A stretch of 64,000 nucleotides of DNA, taken from contig NZ_FWYE01000004.1 of assembly GCF_900176435.1 (NCBI RefSeq), forward strand, positions 62,001 to 126,000, written 5' to 3'. The stretch's first letter is position 1, and each line of letters starts with the position of its first letter. The stretch comes from Picrophilus oshimae DSM 9789 (GTDB lineage: Archaea > Thermoplasmatota > Thermoplasmata > Thermoplasmatales > Thermoplasmataceae). The notes beneath the pieces were generated by a model that was not told where the DNA came from, did not search any database, and worked only from the letters and a program-made list of their open reading frames with translations. The translations under genes were made by a program, and so were the position numbers. Shown here one piece after another: positions 1 through 8,534 of the stretch.

Positions 1-339
1 AGGTATGTAAATAATTCTAAAGACCCAATGAATGAAACAATAAAAAATGCAAGGAATACAATAATAATGGAATTCTGCAATTTTATTGCAAACCGCGAGA
101 TGGCATTTAAAAGATATTATTTAATACTAAATAAATGCATTGAGAGATCATCATGGTCTGAAATAAAAAATTACATAGAAAATAATGAAGGAAATATTAT
201 ACCAAACTCCGTTTTAAATAAGATGCTTAACAATCTCATTGATTATTCTTTTATAAAAAAATACGATGAAAAATATGAATTAATAGATAACATGATGAGG
301 TATGCATTTAAGGATAGAATAAAATGCGGAAACATGTAA
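1..339 (+). CDS. C-terminal part of an archaeal ATPase (partial at left edge)
   Basis: The reading frame is open to the left edge, so this is the 3' end of a longer gene; the first ATG in view (position 28) need not be its start. The visible ~112 residues are helical and end in a winged-helix-like stretch with YELIDNMMRYAF. That matches the 'Y.L.DPllR.y' ending common in the archaeal AAA ATPase family (COG1672 type), which has an N-terminal P-loop outside this window. The family's physiological role is poorly defined. The assignment rests on the C-terminal pattern only and is tentative. Confidence 0.5.
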   Translation, partial: RYVNNSKDPMNETIKNARNTIIMEFCNFIANREMAFKRYYLILNKCIERSSWSEIKNYIENNEGNIIPNSVLNKMLNNLIDYSFIKKYDEKYELIDNMMRYAFKDRIKCGNM

Positions 340-470
340 TTTTAAATATTAATGCTGTTATTTAAATTAAAATTCTATATTTTATTTAATCATCATGCAA
401 ATATAAAATCACATCAATCATGTGTTTAAACATGGCCTTTAATGTATAAAATTATGATAAATAATTTATA

Positions 471-887
471 TCATTCCAGATCCTTTATATTATTATATAA
501 ATCATTTATTGTTTTTTTATCTATAAGATCGGAAAGCCAGGTGAAATCAATGCTTTTTAACATTGTTATTATATCATTCCTGTTTGCGCAGTGATTTCTC
601 CATTCATCAAACAGTTTCAATGCCATTTCAGTGTTTCTGTAAATGTTTTTATAACCATGTTCCTCCAATAATCTTGCAACCATAAGCATCTCGCCCTTTG
701 GAACGGCACACCTTGTATCGTTTCTATTATATCCATATTTCATTGCAAGCGATTGCAAAAGCCTTCTAAGTGATTTGTATGCCCTGAAGGCGGCAAGATC
801 TGTAATATTGTTATTTAATCTAATGCATGCAACGCCCGCATCCTTAATGGACATCTCTGCGTATTGCCTTTCAGATCTTATCGGCAT
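471..887 (-). CDS. Hypothetical protein, 138 aa
   Basis: An unrecognised soluble, mostly helical protein with no signal peptide or membrane segment. It has an Arg/Lys-rich middle (FRAYKSLRRLLQSLAMKYGY) and an acidic C-terminus. The ATG at 887 follows an AT-rich spacer of about 140 nt with TATA-like tracts. It stands alone, with its 3' end facing the ATPase tail. The first 80 residues vaguely recall small helical HEPN-like proteins, but I see no RX4-6H motif, so I assign no function. Codon use resembles its neighbours, and I am fairly sure it is a real gene. Confidence 0.6.
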   Translation of the reverse strand: MPIRSERQYAEMSIKDAGVACIRLNNNITDLAAFRAYKSLRRLLQSLAMKYGYNRNDTRCAVPKGEMLMVARLLEEHGYKNIYRNTEMALKLFDEWRNHCANRNDIITMLKSIDFTWLSDLIDKKTINDLYNNIKDLE

Positions 888-1029
888 TATTTAAAAATAC
901 AATTTATCATTTAATATTTTTTTATTTTTAAATTATCATAAAAATATAAATATCAAAATGCGGTTTAAATACATAAAATCATTTTATAATTATTTAAATT
1001 TTGATAAATAAAAAATTAATTATAATTAT

Positions 1030-1764
1030 TTATGGATCAGATACAATATTCACGGGCACTGTAAAGCTAAACTTTGAGTCCTGGTAATGGTTAACATCAA
1101 GGTTTCCTGAGTTGCCAAGGCCTATCCAGATTGTTAATACTGCCGTGCTCCCGGGGTTCATTGATGTGCCAAAGCCGGATGCACTGTATGAGTATATCCA
1201 GCCCGTATCATTGTAAAGATCCCTTGTAAAGTTTGAGGGCGAAACCATATGCGACTCTATTGTTTTGTTATCAGGGTTGTATGGATTGTTTCCGTTTTCC
1301 CTTGGACCAAAGAATATAAAGACATTGCATGATGTTGGTATCTGCTTTATTGAAACCGGGCTTGGTATGGACGCTATAAATCCTACAGTACCATTGTTTA
1401 CAAGTACAAATTGCAGTTCTATATAATCACCTGGCGCAAAATTTGTCGCATTTACTGTGTAGTTAATATTCGTGCTGTACGTATGATAATATGAATCGCC
1501 CAGTGGCAGATTATAAATACCGCTGGATTGATATAATTTAGATCCGTCATATATTGTATAGCCTGCATTATTCGGGCCCATAACCGTAACAGGTGTGTTT
1601 GTTGCATTGCTTCCTATAAGAGTTCCACGGAATTCCCATGATAGGTGCCCTGCCGTGCTGTTTCCTACAATGCCTGATGAACCTGAGAATGCCGAGAAGG
1701 CAAATGCGCCCCCAAGCGCAATCAACATTGGTACAACAAGCAGTACTGCTATCTTTTTATTCAG
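1030..1764 (-). CDS. Secreted or membrane-anchored surface protein with probable CTG start
   Basis: A protein of about 244 aa, rich in Asn/Ser/Thr/Gly and beta-prone segments, with many N-x-S/T sequons (NAT, NYT, NGT, NFT), typical of an exported archaeal surface protein. The first ATG (position 1728) lies inside the hydrophobic segment. Reading upstream in frame adds LNKKIAVLLVVP, which completes a classical signal/anchor: Lys-Lys followed by about 20 hydrophobic residues. No ATG, GTG or TTG precedes the in-frame stop. The best candidate start is a CTG at 1764, preceded four bases upstream by the Shine-Dalgarno-like GGTGA. The substrate or role is unknown; a TasA/camelysin-like or pilin-like wall component is possible. 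The adjacent gene is a TRASH-domain regulator. Confidence 0.55.
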   Translation of the reverse strand: MNKKIAVLLVVPMLIALGGAFAFSAFSGSSGIVGNSTAGHLSWEFRGTLIGSNATNTPVTVMGPNNAGYTIYDGSKLYQSSGIYNLPLGDSYYHTYSTNINYTVNATNFAPGDYIELQFVLVNNGTVGFIASIPSPVSIKQIPTSCNVFIFFGPRENGNNPYNPDNKTIESHMVSPSNFTRDLYNDTGWIYSYSASGFGTSMNPGSTAVLTIWIGLGNSGNLDVNHYQDSKFSFTVPVNIVSDP

Positions 1765-1829
1765 TTTTTCACCTAGTATTAAATCATGGAATTAAAAATA
1801 TATTATAATGAAAACATTGTAAGAACAAA

Positions 1830-2315
1830 TTATATTCTTTCCTTTAAAAACTGTGATTTGCATGTGCTGCAGCAGAAATAATAGATCCTGTTTTTATGCT
1901 CATATGTATGCGATTCTCCTGTTATTACCGAGCCGCAGTAATCGCAATAAACCGATATGCCCGTAATGGCACCGGACCTGTGCCTGGCACCTGCCATATC
2001 TATGGACTCGTAATTTATCCTTGTAAGGTTTTTTAAAACAACAATGTACTTTCCGTTCATTAGCTCATAATATTCAACAATATCTCCTGGATCTATATTA
2101 TCAATCGAATCCGTTTTTACTATATAGTATAGATCGCCATTATTTTTTAAATCAACAGTGTACCTTTCTATGTAATCATCGTTTAACCTTTTTAATATGC
2201 ATGAAACTGTATTCCTGGATATATCAAGCTTTTTTGCTATTTCCGAAATAGAAAGCCTTGAGTTCTCAACGAGAAGCCTTAGCACCCTGGATTCATTCCT
2301 TGAAAGGTTCTTCAT
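1830..2315 (-). CDS. Lrp/AsnC-type HTH regulator with C-terminal TRASH metal-sensing domain
   Basis: A 161-aa one-component regulator. Residues ~1-50 form a winged HTH (LSISEIAKKLDISRNTVSCI). The C-terminal ~40 residues form a TRASH domain with the Cys pattern CDYCG ... YFCCSTCKSQF. In Sulfolobus and Ferroplasma this architecture is the copper-responsive regulator CopT, encoded beside a copper ATPase and a CopZ-like chaperone. Here the upstream neighbours are two MFS carriers 14 nt away on the same strand, so the sensed metal and target genes may differ. It is the last gene of a possible minus-strand operon. Confidence 0.85.
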   Translation of the reverse strand: MKNLSRNESRVLRLLVENSRLSISEIAKKLDISRNTVSCILKRLNDDYIERYTVDLKNNGDLYYIVKTDSIDNIDPGDIVEYYELMNGKYIVVLKNLTRINYESIDMAGARHRSGAITGISVYCDYCGSVITGESHTYEHKNRIYYFCCSTCKSQFLKERI

Positions 2316-2329
2316 GTAATATCATTTAT

Positions 2330-3547
2330 TTAATAATATTTATTTTTTTGGTATAGTTTAAGAAAGATGATTAATGCACCTGTAAAATAAAAAATTGATG
2401 ATATCTGAAACAGATGGCTGTATGACTCAAAGTTCTGGTATTTAAACATATAAAGAACAAGGCCGTATATTAATGGTGATACCGCGGATGCAATACCTGT
2501 TGAAAGAAAGAACACAGACATGAACTGGCCGTGCCTGCCCGCTGGAACAATATAGCTAAGGTATGAGTTTGATATTGAGTAATAGTTTCCAAAGGATATT
2601 CCTATAATTGATCCAAGAATTAAAAAAATTATGAAGTTTCTTGCCATTGAAAGCAAAAATATTGAGATGCCGCCCGCAAGTGGAAACAGGAACAGAAGGA
2701 TTGATTTATCTATTTTGTCTGATAAAACTCCTATGAATGCCGATGCAATCGCGGAAACAATTAAAATAAAAAGACCGGCAATTGCAACAAAGATTGCCGC
2801 GTTGCCTATGCCAAGTGAAAATTTTATGTAATAGTATTCAAAGAATGTAAGTCCAGAGCTGCCGCATATAATCAAAAAATTTGATACGAAAAACCATTTA
2901 AATTCAAGGGAAAACCTGAATTTTATATCGTTTTTAATAATTTTTAAATCGTCATGCCTTATTGTTAAAACTGTTAAAACCGTGGATAATGAAATCGTTA
3001 TAATTATAATAAGTATCGAGATTCTGAGCATTCCGTGGCTGATAAACAATCCCGAAAGACCGAAGCCCATTGCAGTTCCGGTAAGCGTAAAAAAGCCATT
3101 TATACCAGATGATTTTCCCCGCTGATTCTCGGGTATTATATCCCTTATCAAGGGCTGGTATGCCCCATAGGCAAGGTTTGATCCGATCTCAATGACTATA
3201 TAAAGTGCAAAAACAATATAAATATAAAAATAATTAAACATTATTAAAATCAATGATAACAATGATAATAGCGATCCTGCAATTATAAACGGCGTTCTCC
3301 TTCCAATGCCTGTCACTATTTTGTCACTAAAAAATCCAGAAAGATAATTAAATACAATTCCGGTCATTATGCCTGCAAAGCCCACAAGACCGAGAATTAT
3401 GCTCTGCAGCGATCTTGCTATGTAAATTGATATAAGGTATGGCAGTATAAGTGCCTCAAATGATATCCATAGATAGTTATTTCCAAGGTATATTGAATTC
3501 ATGCCAAATATGTATTTTGTACTTTTAAGCACACTTTTTAATTCCAT
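2330..3547 (-). CDS. MFS transporter, paralogue 2 of a tandem pair
   Basis: A 405-aa protein with about 12 hydrophobic segments. The loop between helices 2 and 3 reads SDKIVTGIGRRTPF, a variant of the MFS signature also seen in the GPH/SUT-like sugar carriers. It is clearly homologous to the upstream carrier, sharing NYLWISFE near the N-terminus, GAYQPL and the RGxxSGING segment. Its start overlaps the 3' end of the upstream carrier by 10 nt, so the two are probably translationally coupled. The substrate is unknown; sugar or metal-complex export are both possible given the TRASH regulator that follows 14 nt downstream. Confidence 0.85.
   Translation of the reverse strand: MELKSVLKSTKYIFGMNSIYLGNNYLWISFEALILPYLISIYIARSLQSIILGLVGFAGIMTGIVFNYLSGFFSDKIVTGIGRRTPFIIAGSLLSLLSLILIMFNYFYIYIVFALYIVIEIGSNLAYGAYQPLIRDIIPENQRGKSSGINGFFTLTGTAMGFGLSGLFISHGMLRISILIIIITISLSTVLTVLTIRHDDLKIIKNDIKFRFSLEFKWFFVSNFLIICGSSGLTFFEYYYIKFSLGIGNAAIFVAIAGLFILIVSAIASAFIGVLSDKIDKSILLFLFPLAGGISIFLLSMARNFIIFLILGSIIGISFGNYYSISNSYLSYIVPAGRHGQFMSVFFLSTGIASAVSPLIYGLVLYMFKYQNFESYSHLFQISSIFYFTGALIIFLKLYQKNKYY
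3455..3487. repeat. Direct repeat copy A (33 nt), N-terminal region of the downstream MFS gene
   Basis: Thirty-three bases starting CTCAAATGAT and ending TTATTTCCAAG are identical to those at 4681-4713. They encode the same N-terminal peptide in two otherwise diverged paralogues. Confidence 0.85.
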
Positions 3548-4764
3548 TTATCATTAATAATTTTGCGTTTTAGCATCATTATAAATATAAAGCCGGTAAA
3601 AAGCATCATTCCTGCAGCAAAGAAAACATATGAGAACATGGAATAGGAAACATAATTTAATATTACACCATAGATCAGCGGTGATGCCGAGGATGCACCG
3701 CCGGTTGCAATATTATAATATGCCATGAACTTTCCACCCTCATCATGCGGTGACATATCGCTTGCAAGCGCCTTTGAAACACTGATGAATATGCCATATG
3801 ATGCACCTATTAATGATCCAAACAAAAGGAAAAATGAAAAGACCTGAAATTCAGGTATCAGGAACATGGCAATAGAGCCAAGCGTTGATGAGACCATAAG
3901 TATATAAATTCTGTTCATTTTATCTGAAAGATAACCAAGAATCGCAGATGCCAAGGCAGAGACAATTAACACGAAGATCCCTGCAATCGAAACATAGTAC
4001 GATGGATTCATTGCATGAAGTGCGTATTTAAAGAAGTAAAGCTCAAAGAACGACAGGCCTGAAACACCAGAAAGCACAAAAAATGTTCCGGCGACAAGGT
4101 ATTTGTACTCTTTAAGGCCGTTTTTTAAGCTGAACATATCAATTATTGATGATTTAATATTAAAATTGGTTTTTACATAGACATCGTCGTTCTTTATTGT
4201 TATTGAGGTTATTATTCCGCTTGCAATAAGTACAAGGACAATAATGATTATCGAATAATAATACATTCTATAAGATATAAGAAGGCCTGTTATTCCATAG
4301 CCCATGGCCGAACCTATTAATATGAAGATGCCGTTTATTCCTGATGCTGAGCCCCTTTGATTTTTTTCAACGAGGTCAACAAACAGCGGCTGGTATGCAC
4401 CAACTGCCACATTTGATGATATCTCTATTAATACAAATCCGGCAAGTATTAATATAAAATTCACGGCAATTAACATGTTTATTATCAGGATCATGGAAGA
4501 TAGGATAACGCCAATCATTATGTACGGTGACCTCTTCCCCCAGAGCATGCCAAACCTGTCGCTTATATTTCCAATGAAAAGCGCTGTTAAAATACCTATT
4601 AATGTACCCAAAAATGCTATAATTCCAAGGAAAAGGCTGCTGTTTTTATAATACATTAATTCTACAGGCAGTATATAAGACTCAAATGATATCCATAGAT
4701 AGTTATTTCCAAGATGCACGGCGTTCATTCCGATCAAATAGCCAGGGGTTCTCTTTTTAATCAT
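3538..4764 (-). CDS. MFS transporter, paralogue 1 of a tandem pair
   Basis: A 408-aa polytopic protein (about 12 hydrophobic stretches). The first cytoplasmic loop contains SDRFGMLWGKRSPY, again the 'RTP/RSP' variant of the MFS motif typical of GPH-like carriers. The pair presumably arose by local duplication, since gene order, length and many motifs match the next gene. It lies 44 nt downstream of the glycosyltransferase gene on the same strand. The substrate is unknown. An ATG start with an AT-rich leader is the longest sensible choice. Confidence 0.85.
   Translation of the reverse strand: MIKKRTPGYLIGMNAVHLGNNYLWISFESYILPVELMYYKNSSLFLGIIAFLGTLIGILTALFIGNISDRFGMLWGKRSPYIMIGVILSSMILIINMLIAVNFILILAGFVLIEISSNVAVGAYQPLFVDLVEKNQRGSASGINGIFILIGSAMGYGITGLLISYRMYYYSIIIIVLVLIASGIITSITIKNDDVYVKTNFNIKSSIIDMFSLKNGLKEYKYLVAGTFFVLSGVSGLSFFELYFFKYALHAMNPSYYVSIAGIFVLIVSALASAILGYLSDKMNRIYILMVSSTLGSIAMFLIPEFQVFSFFLLFGSLIGASYGIFISVSKALASDMSPHDEGGKFMAYYNIATGGASSASPLIYGVILNYVSYSMFSYVFFAAGMMLFTGFIFIMMLKRKIINDKWN
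4681..4713. repeat. Direct repeat copy B (33 nt), N-terminal region of the upstream MFS gene
   Basis: Identical to 3455-3487, at a distance of 1226 bp. The surrounding sequence is only loosely similar, which points to recent gene conversion or strong constraint on this peptide. Confidence 0.85.
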
Positions 4765-4808
4765 CGTTGTAAAACCATATTTTTTGTGTTAATATGCTTT
4801 TGTAATTG

Positions 4809-6329
4809 CTAATATTCAATAAAAACCGGTTTATCAATGTTTGATATTCTTGGAGCCCTGTTTATAAAGAATATTGGTATAAAAAATGTGAACTCAAGAA
4901 ATGCCCAGAATGCCGTTATGTAATTGAATAAATCTCCGCGAATGATCAAAAGTATGCCGGATGTAAATAATAAAATCATGAATGCAAACTGTGGCCAGAA
5001 CCTTATCCAGGGCAGCACGCCTCCTGTCCTTGCAGTTGTGAACGGCCTTTTTTTATGCATTACCGTGCTTATTGTTGCGTTTATGCTCAACGGGAACATA
5101 ATTATATTTGCAGCCATGTTTAAAAATATGTATCTTTTTGGAGCTCCCTTTTGAAGCTGCAAAATGGAAAATGCAAGTATTGAAAAAATTGAGTACGGCA
5201 TCCATATTATTATGTAGCCAACGTAATTGAACGATAATACATAGATGCCTAGCAGGGAAAGCGCAGGCGCCAAAAGAAAGATTAAATAGAACCAGCCAAA
5301 GAGATACCATATTGATGTTGCAGTCCAGTCAATTTTCTGTGAAATTTTTGTATTTTTATTCATTATAATGTTTTTAAATATCTTTGGTATTAATGATAAA
5401 GAGCCCCTGGCCCAGCGCCATTGCTGATTTATATAACCCTCCATGGTAACAGGTGCCCTGCCAAAAACAAGCTTTTCATTGTAATAGTATCCGGTCCAGC
5501 CATTTTTTATTAGATTTATTGATGTCGCTATGTCCTCAACGAGATTTTCCTCGTCAAAGCCGTTTACAGATTCAAGTGCACGCCTCCGGTAAACAATGTT
5601 TGTGCCGCATGAAAAAACAGTACCGGCAATGCTCTTACCCTCCATTAAAATATCATAGAATATGAACTGCTGGCCATCTGCCATGTATGCAAGCGCACAG
5701 CTGTCCGTGTTTGCATAGTACTGCGGCACCTGAACAAATCCGGCATCATGATGTTTGTCAAGCAATGATGACACGACTTTTATAAAATCAGGTGCAGGCA
5801 TCTGGTCTATATCTATTACTGCGATGTATTCCTCATTTGTCATTCTTATTGCATTATTTAATGCGCCGGCCTTGTATCCATTTCTATTTTTTCTATGTAT
5901 ATATCTTACATTGATTTTTTTATAAAATTCAAGATTCTTTTCAAAGCTGCCATCCGTTGAATCATCAAGAACATATATATTTGCATTGTACTTTGTATTA
6001 TTTAATATTGCCATAAGGTTTTTCCTGACCATGTTTATATCCTCATTGTATACAGGAACGAGAACAGCGACTTGCCCTGTTGCACCTAAATAATTTAACT
6101 CCTTTGTTTCACTGTAATAATTCATGCTGCGCCTGAAGGCCAGCAACAGTGATAAACTCTGTACTGCAAAGAACAAATTTGCAATCCAGAATAAAACAGA
6201 AAATACGTCATCGGCAATGCTGCCGTGATGAAATATATAAAGATAATAAAAGGATAGAATAATGCCTGAAAAGATAAAAATTAATGTTGCGTATATCAAA
6301 ATTAGAATAAGAACCCTTTTTATGATCAT
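4809..6329 (-). CDS. Membrane glycosyltransferase, family GT2 (cellulose-synthase-like)
   Basis: A 506-aa integral membrane enzyme. Two N-terminal transmembrane helices are followed by a GT-A domain: VPVYNEDI and the nucleotide-sugar site DDSTDGS, the metal-binding DIDQMP (DxD) near residue 165, the ED of LVEDIATS as catalytic base, and the acceptor motif QQWRWARG (QxxRW). Four to five further helices follow. Members polymerise or transfer sugars from UDP- or GDP-sugars across the membrane, making exopolysaccharide or glycolipid. The start overlaps the KaiC-like gene by 4 nt, which suggests co-regulation. The sugar and acceptor cannot be read from sequence. Confidence 0.88.
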   Translation of the reverse strand: MIIKRVLILILIYATLIFIFSGIILSFYYLYIFHHGSIADDVFSVLFWIANLFFAVQSLSLLLAFRRSMNYYSETKELNYLGATGQVAVLVPVYNEDINMVRKNLMAILNNTKYNANIYVLDDSTDGSFEKNLEFYKKINVRYIHRKNRNGYKAGALNNAIRMTNEEYIAVIDIDQMPAPDFIKVVSSLLDKHHDAGFVQVPQYYANTDSCALAYMADGQQFIFYDILMEGKSIAGTVFSCGTNIVYRRRALESVNGFDEENLVEDIATSINLIKNGWTGYYYNEKLVFGRAPVTMEGYINQQWRWARGSLSLIPKIFKNIIMNKNTKISQKIDWTATSIWYLFGWFYLIFLLAPALSLLGIYVLSFNYVGYIIIWMPYSIFSILAFSILQLQKGAPKRYIFLNMAANIIMFPLSINATISTVMHKKRPFTTARTGGVLPWIRFWPQFAFMILLFTSGILLIIRGDLFNYITAFWAFLEFTFFIPIFFINRAPRISNIDKPVFIEY

Positions 6330-7369
6330 TCAACCTCTCTAAAGGTTTTTTCATGTTCCTGCTCAATGCCATTTTTTGTTATTACAAAATAGAATGGTGA
6401 TCCGTCGAAATCTGTGCCACGCATCTTTGCAATGACCATGCGCCTTCTTAAATCGCCATTATAGTTTAAATCGAGTTTTATAATACCTGATACATAGTAT
6501 TCCTCCATGCCATAAATACTTAAATCACTTGCCCGTATCCCTGAGGTTATTAATGTAACTGAACCATCAAATGTTATTGCCTTCATAAACATATTTATAA
6601 AATCATCATCCGGAAATAATAATGGGTTAACAGGATCTATAACTATCCTTCTAATTTTTTCATTTTCAATCATTGATCTTATATCCCCGGCTATTCTTGT
6701 TATGTATTTTCTTGTATTTCCCTTGCCATCAATAATTTCGCCCTTCATTAAACGTATCTGATCAGATATTTCTAAAACCTTTATCATGCCGGATGCATAA
6801 AATTTATTGAAATCAATATTCATGGTGTTCATGTTTGATATGTACTGTTCAGGATAGGTATCCGTGACAATAATAAGCCCCTTTTCCCCAAGACTGGCCC
6901 CGTGGCATAGAAATATCGTTGACAGTATTGTTTTTCCGGTGCCTGCCTTCCCTGATATAAGGTATACATTATTTTTTAAAAATCCACCGCCAAGCCTTTC
7001 ATCAAGTAAATCTATGCCGGTTTCCGCCCTCTCACTGGATGATCCTTTTAACCTTGCATCAACAACCTTTATGTTATATGTCTTTACCAAATTTGATTCG
7101 TCGCTGCTCAGATCACGGTCTATTATTATTGCCCTGTTCTTTATATCGCAGTCCATGCACTTGGCATTGAACAATAATATATCGCTAAGTGCATTCACAT
7201 CATTTATAACCAGAAATGCTATTAATATATCAGGTCCCTTAACTATGTAATCAAATTCATAGATAACACCGGATTTTCCAGTTATGTTATAATTTTCATT
7301 TATATCATATGAGTTATAATTCCCGAACTCTGAAACTGCTTTTTTAATTAAATCCTCTTTTATTATCAT
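6326..7369 (-). CDS. KaiC/RadA-like ATPase (GvpD/KaiC superfamily)
   Basis: A 347-aa protein. The first ~110 residues form an unrecognised alpha/beta domain. From about residue 118 it is KaiC-like: TGIDLLDERLGGGF, Walker A GKAGTGKT near residue 140, a Walker-B-like VIDPVNPLL, and a C-terminal RMVIAKMRG that resembles the KaiC 'KMRGT' motif. Such single-domain KaiC-like proteins in archaea act as ATP-dependent regulators or scaffolds, not clocks. It lies 11 nt below the unknown protein and overlaps the glycosyltransferase start by 4 nt, so a role in controlling polysaccharide synthesis is a plausible inference. Confidence 0.8.
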   Translation of the reverse strand: MIIKEDLIKKAVSEFGNYNSYDINENYNITGKSGVIYEFDYIVKGPDILIAFLVINDVNALSDILLFNAKCMDCDIKNRAIIIDRDLSSDESNLVKTYNIKVVDARLKGSSSERAETGIDLLDERLGGGFLKNNVYLISGKAGTGKTILSTIFLCHGASLGEKGLIIVTDTYPEQYISNMNTMNIDFNKFYASGMIKVLEISDQIRLMKGEIIDGKGNTRKYITRIAGDIRSMIENEKIRRIVIDPVNPLLFPDDDFINMFMKAITFDGSVTLITSGIRASDLSIYGMEEYYVSGIIKLDLNYNGDLRRRMVIAKMRGTDFDGSPFYFVITKNGIEQEHEKTFREVE

Positions 7370-7380
7370 CTGGCATCACT

Positions 7381-8313
7381 TTATATGATATCAAAAACAT
7401 AATCCTGATAATCACCTATGTAGCGTATTGATACAATGTTCTGACCTGTTAAATTATATGATTCAGAAAAAAGTATTCTTAAATACTCGTCAATTCTGTA
7501 ATATGATAAAATGACAGTAAGGTTTATAGAATCCTTATCAACCTTAATAAAGAGATGATCCCTAAATATACCGGCATCGTTGGCTGCCTCCCTTACAGCC
7601 TGAAGCATTCTATTTTCAACAAAGGCCTCATAGATGCCGTCGTCTATTTTATGAACGTCATTTGATTCCCTCATTTCATCGTTTGTGTAGACAAGCATCT
7701 TGAATTTGTTTGATACAGAGTATGCATCAAGAACCTCTGCAATGCTATCATGATTCATCATAAATTCTGATACATAATCATTATTATGTATGGACAATGG
7801 CACATCGTATGAAAGCACTGAAAGCCTTGTTCTCTTGTTTTTATTCCCTATAAGCCATTTTATCCCCTCTGATGGCGTTATTTTTATATTGTTTATTACG
7901 TTCGGTCTTATCATATATTTTGATAATATATCTGTTATTTCCTTTCTGTACCTGCTGCTGAACCTGAATCTTACTGTAAGCATGCCGTTCTCAAGGTCCG
8001 TCTCGGAGAAAACAACAGATCTGATATTTCCAAGCTCCTCAATAAGTTTATACTGTGATTCACTGTACATGTTTTGAATTATCCTGTAATAATTATTAAA
8101 ATCATCATAATCAAAGAAATTCATCATTTCCATGATATTTTTATCATCTGTTTTTGGCACATATGCCCTTATGTAATGGTTTTTTCCATCGTTTTTTATA
8201 AACACGGTTATTGGATTTTTGTATATTTCAGATAATCTTCCTATGGATATATTAACATTATATGAAAATTTACATTTATAATCAAGCTTTTTATCAATAT
8301 CACTTATGTTCAT
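7381..8313 (-). CDS. Hypothetical protein, 310 aa, first gene of the KaiC-glycosyltransferase run
   Basis: A soluble alpha/beta protein without a signal peptide or membrane segments. I recognise no motif. It has two similar-sized halves, each with an alternating strand/helix character. The second half (from about residue 165) begins KRTRLSVLSYDVPLSI and could be a ligand-binding or regulator input domain, as in the N-terminal parts of archaeal bacterio-opsin-activator-like proteins, but no HTH is visible. Only 11 nt separate it from the KaiC-like gene. The ATG at 8313 follows an AT-rich leader. Confidence 0.6.
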   Translation of the reverse strand: MNISDIDKKLDYKCKFSYNVNISIGRLSEIYKNPITVFIKNDGKNHYIRAYVPKTDDKNIMEMMNFFDYDDFNNYYRIIQNMYSESQYKLIEELGNIRSVVFSETDLENGMLTVRFRFSSRYRKEITDILSKYMIRPNVINNIKITPSEGIKWLIGNKNKRTRLSVLSYDVPLSIHNNDYVSEFMMNHDSIAEVLDAYSVSNKFKMLVYTNDEMRESNDVHKIDDGIYEAFVENRMLQAVREAANDAGIFRDHLFIKVDKDSINLTVILSYYRIDEYLRILFSESYNLTGQNIVSIRYIGDYQDYVFDII

Positions 8314-8361
8314 AAAAATATAAACATTTTGTCATATAAATAATTAGTTATTTCATTAAAA

Positions 8362-8478
8362 TTATAAATGGTGATCCATGTCAGCGGCACCCTCGTCTAT
8401 TTCCTCATCGATCTTTTCCTGATAATCGTCTTCCTTCTCCTCGGGCTTTATCTTTTTCTTCTCCTTTTTAATACGCAT
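8362..8478 (-). CDS. Very small highly charged protein, 38 aa
   Basis: A short ORF from ATG 8478 to TAA 8362. Its first half is Lys-rich (MRIKKEKKKIKP) and its second half is acidic (EEIDEGAADMD), ending in DHHL. A TATA-like TTTATAATATTTTA lies directly before the ATG, as in leaderless archaeal genes. It fills the divergent spacer between the unknown 310-aa gene and glgB and opposes glgB. The peptide is low in complexity, so chance is possible; the good promoter and GC-richer body argue for a gene. Confidence 0.4.
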   Translation of the reverse strand: MRIKKEKKKIKPEEKEDDYQEKIDEEIDEGAADMDHHL

Positions 8479-8534
8479 AAAATATTATAAAATGTTATCT
8501 ATTAAACCTTTCCATTAATAAATCAAATTAATAT

